From positions 1-64,000 of the forward strand of contig JAFZMD010000068.1 of the NCBI GenBank assembly GCA_017553445.1: a DNA stretch of 64,000 nucleotides, written 5' to 3'. This DNA comes from Methanobrevibacter sp. GTDB lineage: Archaea; Methanobacteriota; Methanobacteria; Methanobacteriales; Methanobacteriaceae. Position numbers and translations under genes: made by a program. Of this stretch, positions 27,040 through 36,552 are shown in pieces. How positions within the stretch are numbered: position 1 is the first letter of the stretch; every line of letters begins with the position of its first letter. The notes beneath the pieces are model-generated. The model was not told where the DNA came from. It was given only the letters and a program-made list of their open reading frames with translations, and did not search any database.

Positions 27040-28044
27040 TTATTCTTTTTTATGTCTTAAACAGACACATGCAGACAATAATACAATCATTAAAATCATT
27101 AGCGGATTGCCTGTTTCTTTTAATCTAACATCAGCTTTTTGATGTATTAAAGCATCATTGCCCATTTTGCTTTTAGCCCCATGTTCAACAACTTCAATTG
27201 TTACATTTTCATAAGAGGATGTAATATTTTCAATTTCCTGATTTGCAACCACTATAGCATAGTTTGTAATATTACCTGCTTTAGTAAGTTGAACTAGAAT
27301 GTTCAGAATCCTTGTTTCACCAGGATTAAGATCACCTATATCCCAAATGCCAATAGTAGGATTATATTCACCATTACTATCATCAGAAATATAACCTAAA
27401 CCCTCAAGTAAATCCTCATGTACACAAACTCCAGTTGCATTAACGGAGCCTTTATTGGATACAGTTATTGTGTAAACAACAAAATCTCCAACATAAGCTT
27501 TAGTTGCATTTACCGTTTTTGTCAATTTCAAATCAACCTTATCATAATCTTTATCATTAATAGCTACATTATTTTTAGTAATATCATCATATTTCAACCC
27601 AACAATACTACTCAAATCACCATAGCTATTTTTGAGAGTTAAATCTTTTTCTTGTGAAGATTCATCTCCAACATATGATACGGCTGAATTTTGAACTCGA
27701 ACATCAGTAAATACAGAATTTTCAATTGTTGAACTGATTACGCCACCATCAGTATTTTCAATACCCTCTTGATAATCAAGAGCAAGGACATCATTTTCAG
27801 CAGAATTTGAATCCCCACTATTATCATAAGTAGCATAATCCAATGTAATTTCTTCGCTAGACTCGGAATTTATTACATTTTCTGAATCAATACATGTTTC
27901 TTCATTATTAGGAGCTTGTAAAACTCCATTATCTCCATTATCACCAATTATATTAATATCAGCATCATCACTAGCAGATACGGATTGCACTGACATTAAG
28001 ATAACAATTAATAGAGATATGATAATTATTTTTTTATTTATCAT
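27040..28044 (-). CDS. Surface-anchored protein with DUF11-type repeat
   Basis: The 334-residue protein has an N-terminal signal peptide (KIIIISLLIVILMSVQSVSAS), a long acidic Asn/Ser-rich region and a C-terminal membrane span with basic tail (LMILMIVLLSACVCLRHKKE). Residues about 165-285 form a DUF11-like domain: KTVNATKAYVGDFVVYTITV ... WDIGDLNPGET, an immunoglobulin-like fold found in archaeal and bacterial surface proteins. It is expected to be held at the outer membrane face, perhaps extending through the wall. It is shorter than most methanobacterial adhesin-like proteins. AGAGGTAGA is a possible ribosome site. Neighbours give no functional clue. Confidence 0.8.
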   Translation of the reverse strand: MINKKIIIISLLIVILMSVQSVSASDDADINIIGDNGDNGVLQAPNNEETCIDSENVINSESSEEITLDYATYDNSGDSNSAENDVLALDYQEGIENTDGGVISSTIENSVFTDVRVQNSAVSYVGDESSQEKDLTLKNSYGDLSSIVGLKYDDITKNNVAINDKDYDKVDLKLTKTVNATKAYVGDFVVYTITVSNKGSVNATGVCVHEDLLEGLGYISDDSNGEYNPTIGIWDIGDLNPGETRILNILVQLTKAGNITNYAIVVANQEIENITSSYENVTIEVVEHGAKSKMGNDALIHQKADVRLKETGNPLMILMIVLLSACVCLRHKKE

Positions 28045-28344
28045 ATTCTACCTCTTATTTTAAATTATCTTTTAAATAGCCTTTACAATACCATTAAATT
28101 CTCTGCTAATAATTTCACTGCTTAAATTTCTATATTTTTTATTAATTACATTACTAAATTCATTTTTTAATCTTTCAACAATCAAAATGCCCTTTTCAAG
28201 TTCAACCATTCCGTTAAAATAATACTCAATAGCTGAACCGAATATTTCAATTCTCCATGATAGAAAAATTGTATTTAATCCATGTATATTTATTTTCAAT
28301 TTAATTCCGCCATCAAGTGTTTTTAACAAGCGCCAAATCAAATT

Positions 28345-29001
28345 AAACTTAATACATTTATCAAATAACTTAAAGCAATAATATGTTCATTTATTACATT
28401 TTAGAATTAATTTAGTTCAAATTCTTATAAATAATATAGCCGATTATTATCGTGCTTATAAAACATATTATAACCAAGAAAAAAAACCTAATTATATACA
28501 TTAAAAAACACTAAACCAAATTATACCAATCAGATTTTATTGTTAACAGAAATTAACTCAATAATTTGATTCATGCCAAATTTAATATAAGATTTGACTT
28601 TTCTAAGTAGTATAAATCAATATATTTTACTTATGATTTTTAGAATAAAATCCCCAGATTAATGTTTAAAAATACATCTTATCCAGAATTTCTATCCAAA
28701 AATTTATTTTTCTTTTAAATTGCTCATGAGCCTAAAATATTTTACTAATTTAGATTTTATTACCAATAAAACACCATTTTTAATAATGGCTTATTTTTGT
28801 CTAAATTAAAAAATAATAGACTGCAACTTTATTTTTATTAAAAAAAGTATATAAAAGTATTCATTTGAGTATATTTAAAATAAATTTAGTAAAATCAAAA
28901 GAATATTCGATATTAATTATTTTTAAAACCGAGCATTTCTAATTAAATAATATATGGTTTTAACAAAAATGAAACATTAAATTTAAAATTATTAAAAAAA
29001 A
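28345..29001. other. AT-rich non-coding stretch
   Basis: In 657 bases no credible open frame, RNA gene or clear inverted repeat was seen. Composition is far more AT-rich than neighbouring genes, with many stop codons in all frames. Together with a doubtful 89-codon frame at 28072-28341 it may be decayed sequence upstream of the DUF11 gene. Confidence 0.5.
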
Positions 29002-29517
29002 TCAATCATGAGATTCCAAGAATTCATTCTGTATTTTTACAACTTCAGCGCTTGTATCGGCTTCGGAATAACCTTCAAGCAAGTCATGATTCAACTCCAA
29101 AAAGGTATGGCCCCACTTAAATCCATCCAATATGTCCTTTGCTTCATCCTTGAATCGAGTAATATATAAAGTGGCCGAAATTGCTTCAACAGTAGATAAA
29201 ATGCAAGGTTTTCCATAATTGACTGGATTTGTTGCAATTAGAAACGGCAATGATCTGTGGTATTTTGATAAAGAAAAGAATTTTTTAGAACTTGACACTT
29301 CGTTCCAAGAACAGTCAAGTCCTACTATTCCTCTTCTTTCAACGAATCTGTAATCTTCGTATGATACAGCCTTTTCCGCATATGGATTTAAAACAATGGC
29401 TCCTGAAGGTATCTTATTTATATTATAAACTAACCTACATTTACCTAACTTTTCCATTTTGATGGATGTGCATTTTTTTCTGTCACATTCATTTGCATGA
29501 AAAACTGTAATTCTCAT
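29002..29517 (-). CDS. Tsr3 rRNA aminocarboxypropyltransferase (DUF367)
   Basis: The 171-residue SPOUT-fold enzyme transfers an aminocarboxypropyl group from S-adenosylmethionine to a modified uridine of small-subunit rRNA during ribosome maturation (known for eukaryotic Tsr3 and archaeal homologues). Family segments seen are VLNPYAEKAVSYEDY, GLDCSWNEV, RSLPFLIATNPVNYGKPCILSTVEAISATLYI and GFKWGHTFLELN. The C-terminus is shorter than in yeast, as usual for archaea. The start overlaps the stop codon of the upstream membrane-protein gene by one base, which indicates an operon. Confidence 0.92.
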   Translation of the reverse strand: MRITVFHANECDRKKCTSIKMEKLGKCRLVYNINKIPSGAIVLNPYAEKAVSYEDYRFVERRGIVGLDCSWNEVSSSKKFFSLSKYHRSLPFLIATNPVNYGKPCILSTVEAISATLYITRFKDEAKDILDGFKWGHTFLELNHDLLEGYSEADTSAEVVKIQNEFLESHD

Positions 29518-30170
29518 TATTTACCTTGTACTGCAGAGTAGTTTCCAGCTTTTAATTGATGTACAATATCCATCTGTTTGTTGAAATCATCCTTGGACAA
29601 ACCGAATTGTTCATGTATTGCCGGAACATTATTGCTTTGTTTTAAATCAATGCTTTTGAGTAACGGCTCAATATAGTTAACGTATGAATCGCCAAAGGTA
29701 TTTAAAGTAAAGTTAACTTTGCTTAAGTCGAATATTACATAAATTACATATCCTTGGGATTCCTTTTGTGATTGGCAGATTATGATACCCATAGATTTGC
29801 TTGTATCTTGCTGTGTTGTATTGTTTACTGCAGGCATTGCTTCACCAAAGTATATATTCCAGTCATTTCCATTATACGTACGGTGATCCGGACCTTGTAC
29901 TCCTTGAACTTGATATATCTCCATTAATGAATCAGAATCATCCATAGTGGTTAAATTATAGGTAATATTGTGTTCTTTATCCTGAAATGATGCTAAAAAT
30001 GATTCGTTCGTGTCCATTTTTTCCACATTTCCCACAAACTCTCCACTCATAAACTCTGTATCAAATGGGGTTTTGGCTGCATTATTATTTAAAGCACCAC
30101 TAGCGAAAACAGCAACAATAGCTATTATTACTACGATAACTCCTATAATTATCATGTTTTTCTTTTCCAT
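29517..30170 (-). CDS. Membrane-anchored extracellular protein of unknown function
   Basis: The 217-residue protein has a single N-terminal span (IIIGVIVVIIAIVAVFASGAL) and a soluble extracellular part of about 185 residues containing several potential N-glycosylation Asn-x-Ser/Thr sites. No catalytic motif was recognised. GGAG precedes the ATG. It is translationally coupled to Tsr3 downstream, but a shared function is not obvious. Similar single-span proteins of unknown role are common in Methanobrevibacter. Confidence 0.7.
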   Translation of the reverse strand: MEKKNMIIIGVIVVIIAIVAVFASGALNNNAAKTPFDTEFMSGEFVGNVEKMDTNESFLASFQDKEHNITYNLTTMDDSDSLMEIYQVQGVQGPDHRTYNGNDWNIYFGEAMPAVNNTTQQDTSKSMGIIICQSQKESQGYVIYVIFDLSKVNFTLNTFGDSYVNYIEPLLKSIDLKQSNNVPAIHEQFGLSKDDFNKQMDIVHQLKAGNYSAVQGK

Positions 30171-30249
30171 TATTAAACTCCGTAAACTTTTTACAATATA
30201 TTTTATAATAAAAGTATTTAATATAACTTTACTTCAAATATATTATTGA

Positions 30250-30795
<546 letters not shown>

Positions 30796-30842
30796 CAATA
30801 GTTATATATCATTACAATAAAAATAATAATGAGGTTAATAAA

Positions 30843-31280
30843 ATGGTTGTCAGAGTTATTGAAGCAAAAGAAGATAAAGTAACAATTCCAGACTTACTTA
30901 ACGATATAAAGAAAAATACTAAAATCGATTATTGTGGAGCTATTTTCACTTTTGAAGGAATAGTTCGTGGAAAAGAAGAAAATATGGATTTGGAAAAATT
31001 GATATTGACTACTCCTGATAAAGAAACTACAAAAGAAGAAATAGAAGCAATAGTTGAAAATGCAAAAATAAAATATAATGTAGCTGAAATATCCGTCGTT
31101 CACTACATCGGTGAATTCTATACCGGAGACAGCTTATTTTTAGTGGCAGTATTAGGCAATCATCGCGGTGAAACCCTAGATGCACTAAAAGAAGTAATAG
31201 AAAAAGTAAAATACGATGTAGAATTCAAAAAAGAAGAAATATCAAAACAAGGAACAAAAACTATATTAGCCGGAGGATAA
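30843..31280 (+). CDS. moaE: Molybdopterin synthase catalytic subunit MoaE
   Basis: The 145-residue MoaE inserts sulfur into precursor Z to make molybdopterin, needed for tungsten or molybdenum formylmethanofuran dehydrogenase and formate dehydrogenase. Recognisable parts are GAIFTFEGIVRG near residue 35, ISVVHYIGEFYTGDSLFLVAVLG near 82, and the C-terminal VEFKKEEISKQG around the active-site Lys. No MoaD gene is adjacent. Two molbindin genes lie immediately downstream on the opposite strand, consistent with a local molybdenum/tungsten cluster. Confidence 0.92.
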   Translation: MVVRVIEAKEDKVTIPDLLNDIKKNTKIDYCGAIFTFEGIVRGKEENMDLEKLILTTPDKETTKEEIEAIVENAKIKYNVAEISVVHYIGEFYTGDSLFLVAVLGNHRGETLDALKEVIEKVKYDVEFKKEEISKQGTKTILAGG

Positions 31281-31432
31281 TGTGAGCATCATATTACTCC
31301 TCAAATTATACTATTCTGTGCAGTTTATTCCACTGCAAAACATTTAAAATTCATTATTGTATCAATATAGTTCTATTTTTGCCTGATTTTTTAACTACAT
31401 ATTCAGGCTTTATTTGAAAAAAAGAGATTATA

Positions 31433-31453
31433 AAACTGGATTCAATCCAGTTT
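31433..31453 (-). terminator. Palindromic hairpin at the molbindin gene end
   Basis: AAACTGGATT (31433-31442) and AATCCAGTTT (31444-31453) form a perfect 10-base inverted repeat with one central base. It overlaps the stop codon of the downstream molbindin gene. It also lies about 150 bases after moaE, so it could act in both directions. Confidence 0.55.
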
Positions 31454-31658
31454 ATTTTCCAATAATAACTTCAGTTGATTTAATTAAAGCAGTAACATCG
31501 TCACCTTCTTTTAAACCTAATCTTTCAGCAGACTCTTTAGTAATTACAGCAGTAATAACATTAGGATCAGCCACTTCAATTTTAATATTAGCCATTACAG
31601 CACCCAATTCAACATTTGCAACTTTACCTTTTAACTGATTTCTAGCACTTAATTCCAT
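31452..31658 (-). CDS. Molbindin (Mop/TOBE domain), copy 1
   Basis: This 68-residue single TOBE-domain protein (MELSARNQLKGKV ... GDDVTALIKSTEVIIGK) belongs to the molbindin family, small oligomeric proteins that bind molybdate or tungstate in the cytoplasm. The GTG at 31667 lies in the GAGGTG ribosome site, so the ATG at 31658 is the start. The second half is identical in sequence to the neighbouring copy, so the pair is a tandem duplication. It is 15 bases downstream of copy 2, on the same strand. Confidence 0.9.
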   Translation of the reverse strand: MELSARNQLKGKVANVELGAVMANIKIEVADPNVITAVITKESAERLGLKEGDDVTALIKSTEVIIGK

Positions 31659-31672
31659 ATTTAACACCTCAT

Positions 31673-31879
31673 CTATTTACCAATAATAACTTCAGTAGAC
31701 TTAATTAAAGCAGTAACATCGTCACCTTCTTTAAGACCTAATCTTTCAGCAGACTCTTTTGTAATTACTGCAGTGATTACACCTGGTTCTGACACATCGA
31801 TTTTGATGTTTGCCATTACAGCACCTAATTCAACACCAGTTACTTTACCATTTAATTGATTTCTTGCACTAAGTTCCAT
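31673..31879 (-). CDS. Molbindin (Mop/TOBE domain), copy 2
   Basis: This is the upstream member of the tandem pair, also 68 residues and a single TOBE domain. It differs from copy 1 mainly in residues 10-35 (for example NGKVTGVELG against KGKVANVELG), while GVITAVITKESAERLG to the end matches. An almost perfect ribosome site GGAGATGAT precedes the ATG at 31879. In-frame upstream starts at 31888 and 31894 overlap this site. Both copies probably form one operon controlled from 31900-32000, divergent from trmO. Confidence 0.9.
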   Translation of the reverse strand: MELSARNQLNGKVTGVELGAVMANIKIDVSEPGVITAVITKESAERLGLKEGDDVTALIKSTEVIIGK

Positions 31880-32045
31880 TAAAATCATCTCCAATTATTT
31901 GTATGTTAATATGTTATATCGAATTGTATATAAATGTTTCGTTTTTTTTAAAATAAAGATTTTTTAAATCGATTACAGAAAATGCTTCATATCGATAAAA
32001 CCGAAATGAAATAATATATTAATCAGTAATAATAAATATAAAAAC

Positions 32046-32531
32046 ATGAAGATAGAACTTGAATCAATTGGAACAATACATACAGAGTTTACAGAAATTG
32101 AAGGAATGCCCATCCAACCAACCGGAGCAAAAGGTGTTAAAGGAACACTTGTAATAAAAGACAAATATGTAGAGGGTTTAAAGGATTTAGAAGAATTTTC
32201 ACACATCAATATTTTATATTTGCTTCATAAAGTTGATGGCTATTTACTCGAAGTAAAGCCTTTTATGGATATCAATACCCATGGAGTTTTCGCAACAAGG
32301 TCACCTAAAAGGCCAAACCGCATAGGTTCTTCCGTTGTACAGATAGAAAAAATTGAAGGAAATACCGTATACGTATCAAATATCGATGTTTTAGACGAAA
32401 CACCACTATTAGACATCAAACCATACGTACCCCAATTATATGAAGATACGATAGAAGAGTTAAAAATAGGCTGGTTTGAAAAAAATCACAATAAGGCAAA
32501 ATCACAAAAATCAGACGATAGATTTAAATAG
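32046..32531 (+). CDS. trmO: tRNA t6A37 N-methyltransferase TrmO
   Basis: The 161-residue beta-barrel methyltransferase uses S-adenosylmethionine to methylate the N6 of threonylcarbamoyladenosine at tRNA position 37 (family UPF0066, YaeB/VirR in bacteria). Motifs are GTIHTEF, the loop EGMPIQPTGAKGVKGT, HINILYLLHKV and the hallmark GVFATRSPKRPNRIGSSVV near residue 78. DVLDETPLLDIKPYVP follows. The length is normal and no fused domain is present. It ends at a bidirectional terminator facing the M42 peptidase gene. Confidence 0.93.
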   Translation: MKIELESIGTIHTEFTEIEGMPIQPTGAKGVKGTLVIKDKYVEGLKDLEEFSHINILYLLHKVDGYLLEVKPFMDINTHGVFATRSPKRPNRIGSSVVQIEKIEGNTVYVSNIDVLDETPLLDIKPYVPQLYEDTIEELKIGWFEKNHNKAKSQKSDDRFK

Positions 32532-32553
32532 GAAAGTTAAAAAAAAACTTTCC
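32531..32553. terminator. Bidirectional terminator between trmO and the M42 peptidase gene
   Basis: GGAAAGTT (32531-32538) and AACTTTCC (32546-32553) form a perfect 8-base stem. T-rich tracts follow on the plus strand. It lies between two convergent stop codons. Confidence 0.7.
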
Positions 32554-32566
32554 TTAAAAACTTTTT

Positions 32567-33598
32567 TTATTCTAATTCATTAATAGCTGCCACTATTAAC
32601 TGAATAGTAGATTCCACATCATCCATACTGCAAACGCTTACAGGAGTGTGGATATATCTTGTAGGAACTGACAATACACCAGTCGGAATACCTTCACGGG
32701 TTAAATGAATTGCGGTAGCATCAGTAGTTCCGCCGTCACTAACTTCCAATTGGTAATCGATGTCGTTTTCATCCCCTACTTTTATTAATAAATCCTTAAT
32801 AATAGGGTGAGTCAGGATTCCACGTCCGGAAGCATCGGAAATGATGACTGCAGGACCTTTACCCATTACAACAGGAGCCTCTTCAGGTTTAATTCCTGGG
32901 TGGTCACCGGATAAAGTTACATCAAGTGCTATAGCATAATCAGGATTTAATTTGAATGCGGAAGTTTTTGCACCTTTAAGACCTACCTCTTCCTGTACGG
33001 TTCCAACGCCATAAACAGTGACGTCTGCATCTACTCTTTTTAAAACTTCCATCATCACATAACAACCTGCACGATTGTCAATTGCCTTACCCATGATTAA
33101 ATTATTAGGATATTCTGCAAACAATGAATTAAAAGTCATCAAATCGCCGACACGAACCATCTTTTCAGCATCTTCCTTATCTTTTGCACCTATATCGATA
33201 AACATTGCATCATACTTGACAACCTTATCTCTTTCTTCAGGTTTTGTAACGTGAGGTGGTTTTGAACCTATTACGCCGATAACGTCTTCACCAACACTGC
33301 TGTGAATTGTTACGGTTTGATTCATCAGCATCTGATCATTGATTCCACCAATTTTGGAAAATAAAATATAACCGTTATCGTCAATATATTTAACCATTAA
33401 CCCAATTTCGTCCATATGGGAAGCTAACATAATTTTAGGGGCTTTTTTAGAACCTTTTTTAGTAGCAATGATGTTTCCTAAACTATCACGTTCAATAGTA
33501 TCTGCAACATCTTTCAATTCTCTTTCAATAATTTTAGCTATTTCATCCTCACCACTGGATACACCGGGTGCTAATAAAAGTTCTTTCATTAATTCCAT
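32567..33598 (-). CDS. M42 family zinc aminopeptidase
   Basis: The 343-residue metallopeptidase belongs to the M42 (TET/glutamyl aminopeptidase-like) family that trims short peptides in large cytoplasmic dodecamers. The co-catalytic zinc ligands are visible in ASHMDEIG (near residue 66), [18 protein letters not shown] (general base Glu), [12 protein letters not shown] and the C-terminal [11 protein letters not shown]. The length is typical. It is the last gene of a same-strand group with the HEAT-repeat protein and the RNase H-like protein. Confidence 0.93.
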   Translation of the reverse strand: MELMKELLLAPGVSSGEDEIAKIIERELKDVADTIERDSLGNIIATKKGSKKAPKIMLASHMDEIGLMVKYIDDNGYILFSKIGGINDQMLMNQTVTIHSSVGEDVIGVIGSKPPHVTKPEERDKVVKYDAMFIDIGAKDKEDAEKMVRVGDLMTFNSLFAEYPNNLIMGKAIDNRAGCYVMMEVLKRVDADVTVYGVGTVQEEVGLKGAKTSAFKLNPDYAIALDVTLSGDHPGIKPEEAPVVMGKGPAVIISDASGRGILTHPIIKDLLIKVGDENDIDYQLEVSDGGTTDATAIHLTREGIPTGVLSVPTRYIHTPVSVCSMDDVESTIQLIVAAINELE

Positions 33599-33641
33599 TT
33601 TATCACCATTTATAGATTTATTAATTTATTATATATAAAAA

Positions 33642-35162
33642 TTATTTTAACGCTTTAATCTTATTTTTTGCAACATTTCTCACATATTCATTTTCATCAT
33701 TTAAAGAAACATCCCTCAATACTTTTATACTGACGATTTTTTTAACGCATGCTTCCCTAACCCTCCAGGATTTATCTTTCTGTAAGATATTGGTCAATAC
33801 TTTTTGATTTCTGATTTTAGAAACACAACGGACATTAATGTCTTCATGAATGTTCTGCTCATAAATCTTAATAATTACTTCTTCATCATCTATTTTGTTT
33901 AAAGCCTTAAGGCTGAAATCAACATCCTTATTGGCCAAAATAATTTCAACCAGGACTTTCAGATTATCAATATTTTCCAGAGTATCCTTTCTTACAGATG
34001 CCAGTTTGGCTTCATGCAATATTTTAACGTAACTATCTTCTGAAGTGATGTTTTTCATAGCTTCAAGCGCAACATCCTCATGATTGGTGTTAATAGCTAT
34101 TTTAACAAAATCCTCCTGTGAATTTAAATTAGGGTTCGTTACTGCATGGGACCTGACAAAGGAATCTTCATCAGTTAAAGCAATGTTAACCAATTCATCA
34201 GTGTTTTTTATTTTCTTAACTGCAGTTTGGCGAGTGAATCTGTCCGAATCATTTTTAGCCACTTTAATTAATGTTTCATCATTTTCAATCTTTTTAATGG
34301 CTTCACTTCTGACAACACTATCCTCATCATTCAGTACGATTTGACTCAATACATCTTCATCATCAATGATTTTAATCAAATCCAGTCTTACATCAGATTT
34401 TTTAGAATTTATGGCAATATCGTTTAACAATCTTTCATTAGTTATTTTTTCAAAAATTACATTTCTGATTTTTGCGTTATCCTCTTCTTTTGCTATTTCA
34501 ACCAACTTATCTTCATTTGATATCTTATTAATGGCTGCGAGCCTGACTTCACCATCGGAATCTGTCATTGCAATCTTATATAAAGCCTCTTCATCAGTGA
34601 AAGAATCTTTTAAAATGGCATTTTTTCTTATAACTTTATCCTTTGCTTTGAAGACCAAATCCGCCAATATTTCTCCATCGTTAATTTTTTCAAGTGCTTC
34701 CTTTCTGTATTTTTTATCAATGGCATTTATTGCTATATCCTTTAAAGTCTCTTCATCTTCGACTTTATTGAAAATTTCAGTTATATCCTTTGATCTTTTC
34801 TGGTTAATTACCATTTCAGCTATGGATTTATTGTTTTCGCCCAATCTTTCATAAGCAAAGCTTCTAACGTCATAAAAGTTAGAATTTAAAGCGGCATCCC
34901 ACAACAGGTTTTCATCTTCAATTTTATTTGCTGCAATCAGTCTGATGGCACGGTCTTTCACATTTTTTGCTAAATCCAGTGCCACATATTGATTTGTAAT
35001 GTTATTTACTGCAACTGCTCTTTCATTTCTGTTTTTGCTGTTCATTGCAATTTCCTTTAACTGCAATTCAACTTCAGGAATTTCAACAGTTTTAGGAATT
35101 TCCTTTGGCTTTCTTTCTTTTTTGTCCTTTTTATCTTTTTTAAATCTATCAAATAAACCCAT
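33642..35162 (-). CDS. HEAT-like repeat protein
   Basis: The 506-residue protein has a basic start (MGLFDRFKKDKKDKKERKPKE) followed by roughly 20 repeats of about 23 residues built on VRSEAIKKIENDETLIKIA-type helices, as in short HEAT/PBS-lyase-like repeats. Such solenoids act as protein-binding scaffolds. No enzyme motif was seen and the protein is probably cytoplasmic. The frame can be extended to 35195, but the ATG at 35162 has a ribosome site AGGTG and avoids overlapping the upstream gene. It is downstream of an RNase H-like gene. Confidence 0.78.
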   Translation of the reverse strand: MGLFDRFKKDKKDKKERKPKEIPKTVEIPEVELQLKEIAMNSKNRNERAVAVNNITNQYVALDLAKNVKDRAIRLIAANKIEDENLLWDAALNSNFYDVRSFAYERLGENNKSIAEMVINQKRSKDITEIFNKVEDEETLKDIAINAIDKKYRKEALEKINDGEILADLVFKAKDKVIRKNAILKDSFTDEEALYKIAMTDSDGEVRLAAINKISNEDKLVEIAKEEDNAKIRNVIFEKITNERLLNDIAINSKKSDVRLDLIKIIDDEDVLSQIVLNDEDSVVRSEAIKKIENDETLIKVAKNDSDRFTRQTAVKKIKNTDELVNIALTDEDSFVRSHAVTNPNLNSQEDFVKIAINTNHEDVALEAMKNITSEDSYVKILHEAKLASVRKDTLENIDNLKVLVEIILANKDVDFSLKALNKIDDEEVIIKIYEQNIHEDINVRCVSKIRNQKVLTNILQKDKSWRVREACVKKIVSIKVLRDVSLNDENEYVRNVAKNKIKALK

Positions 35163-35172
35163 TTTAAAGCAC

Positions 35173-36216
35173 CTATTCGTAATTAACCTCTTCATACATC
35201 TTCATGAGAAAATTAGCAAGAGAAATAATATCCTGTTTATTATGTTCTATTATCGGAATCATCGGCCCAATGTTTTTCTCGCTAAGATAAGTATTATAGT
35301 AACCCGGAATGTATTGGCCAGGAACATCGTCAATTCTTTCAAGCCCAAATTTATATTTTTCTATGGTTTGGAGTTGGCAATTAGGCAAATCATCCCTCCA
35401 CAGATATTTTGCAAAATACATTAAATCCAGGTGAGCCAAATTAAAATCAACATCAATCCTATGATAATTAAGCCTATTTTTTATAAACGGCACATCAAAT
35501 GTTTTTCCATTGAACGTTACATGAACAGAATTTTCATCCAGATGAGAAAAATAAGCTTTTAAAACAGCTATCTCTTCATTTAAATCCCTTAAAAAATATT
35601 GTGAGGATATGATGTTTTTTCCTTTTATTTCAGCAACACCAATTAGTATGATTGGAACATTTGAAAGACCTAATGTCTCTATATCCATAAATTTGAAGTT
35701 TTCATAATCAGGAATGCTAACACATTTTATTAAATTATCCTTACATGCCTTCCCATATCTGTTTTGATTCAACAGATCAATTATTTGAGAAAATGACATT
35801 CCATCAATATTTTCAATGAAATTCCTTGCATTATCCTTATGGGAGTCATGTTCTAAAAGAGATTCTATTGTAGTAAATCCCTGTTTTTTCAAGTTTTGCT
35901 CCGTTTTAATTCCAATTTTTGGAAGTAATTTTAGATTACGATTCATTTGACTTTTAAAATTATTTTCTGCAAGTTCAAAATCAATTTTTTCTTTTTGAAC
36001 TATTTCCAAAGTTTCACCATATGGAGTTTCTATTACTTTACTTCCCTTAATATCAGTCAATTCATTATTTTCATATTTTTCAAGAAGGTGCTGCTTTAAA
36101 TCAGCATAATAAGCAGGTGAAACTTTCCTATATTCTTCAAATGAAAAGCTTTCAGAACTGGGTGAGCTCTTCAATATTGACTTTAACATATAATTTTCAT
36201 GCTCTAAATCCTGCAT
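35173..36216 (-). CDS. RNase H-like (YprB-type) exonuclease domain protein
   Basis: The 347-residue protein has a C-terminal ribonuclease H-like fold of the YprB/PF13482 type: FMDIETLGL (acidic pair, near residue 190), VTFNGKTFDVPFI, HLDLMYFAKYLW and NKQDIISLANFLM, covering the DEDD-type acidic residues. The N-terminal half is helical and includes a possible helix-hairpin-helix (LLPKIGIKTEQNLKKQGF) for DNA contact. The frame also opens at a TTG at 36237, but the ATG at 36216 lies about 25-30 bases after a TATA-like sequence, as in a leaderless message. It heads the operon with the HEAT protein and M42 peptidase. Confidence 0.75.
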   Translation of the reverse strand: MQDLEHENYMLKSILKSSPSSESFSFEEYRKVSPAYYADLKQHLLEKYENNELTDIKGSKVIETPYGETLEIVQKEKIDFELAENNFKSQMNRNLKLLPKIGIKTEQNLKKQGFTTIESLLEHDSHKDNARNFIENIDGMSFSQIIDLLNQNRYGKACKDNLIKCVSIPDYENFKFMDIETLGLSNVPIILIGVAEIKGKNIISSQYFLRDLNEEIAVLKAYFSHLDENSVHVTFNGKTFDVPFIKNRLNYHRIDVDFNLAHLDLMYFAKYLWRDDLPNCQLQTIEKYKFGLERIDDVPGQYIPGYYNTYLSEKNIGPMIPIIEHNKQDIISLANFLMKMYEEVNYE

Positions 36217-36283
36217 CAATTTATAATATGTTATCAATTAGATATAAAAATTATCAATAAATCCCACTTGAATTTTTATAAAA

Positions 36284-36293
36284 CTATATATAG
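36284..36293 (+). promoter_or_regulatory. TATA box of the candidate ncRNA
   Basis: CTATATATAG (36284-36293) is centred about 27 bases before G36316, the first base of a stable hairpin. That is the usual archaeal TATA to start-site distance, so the RNA would begin close to its 5' stem. Confidence 0.5.
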
Positions 36294-36315
36294 TAAAAGA
36301 TTCATAATATAAATT

Positions 36316-36455
36316 GACTACTGAAAAGTAGTCTAGAGATGTAGATTAAAACAGCCAAACTTTAAATTCATTTCTCTAAAAAACTTGTTAAACAAGTACT
36401 TAGGTAGGTAATGCCCATTACCTACCTAATATTTTAAAAATAATTACTTTTTTTA
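36316..36455 (+). ncRNA. Candidate structured small RNA
   Basis: Between two genes that diverge from each other lie four inverted repeats in one direction. GACTACT-GAAA-AGTAGTC (36316-36333) is a 7-base stem closed by a GAAA tetraloop. TAGAGA (36334-36339) pairs with TCTCTA (36373-36378). ACTTG-TTAAA-CAAGT spans 36383-36397. TTAGGTAGGTAATG (36400-36413) pairs with 36416-36429 over 14 bases and is followed by AT-rich sequence with a run of T near 36447-36454. A TATA box stands about 27 bases before the first stem. No open reading frame fits. Since neither flanking gene ends here, the 3' hairpin is unlikely to be a neighbour's terminator, so an independent RNA of roughly 115-140 bases is proposed. 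No known RNA family was recognised. Confidence 0.5.
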
Positions 36456-36552
36456 TGATTACATTTGAAAACAAATAATCAAACAATTTTTTAAAAATTT
36501 AAGAAAACTTTATATGAATTTTTAAACATAATATTAATTTAAGAGGATTAAT

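Noticed and set aside
28072-28341. 89-codon open frame on the minus strand upstream of the DUF11 gene
   Set aside because: It opens only at a TTG without a ribosome site, has no Met until residue 45, resembles no family I recognise and lies in very AT-rich DNA. It may be decayed sequence or chance.
31968-31996. Two ATCGAT hexamers 23 bases apart between the molbindin and trmO genes
   Set aside because: A 6-base palindrome in AT-rich DNA is weak evidence, and no further copies with the same spacing support an operator.
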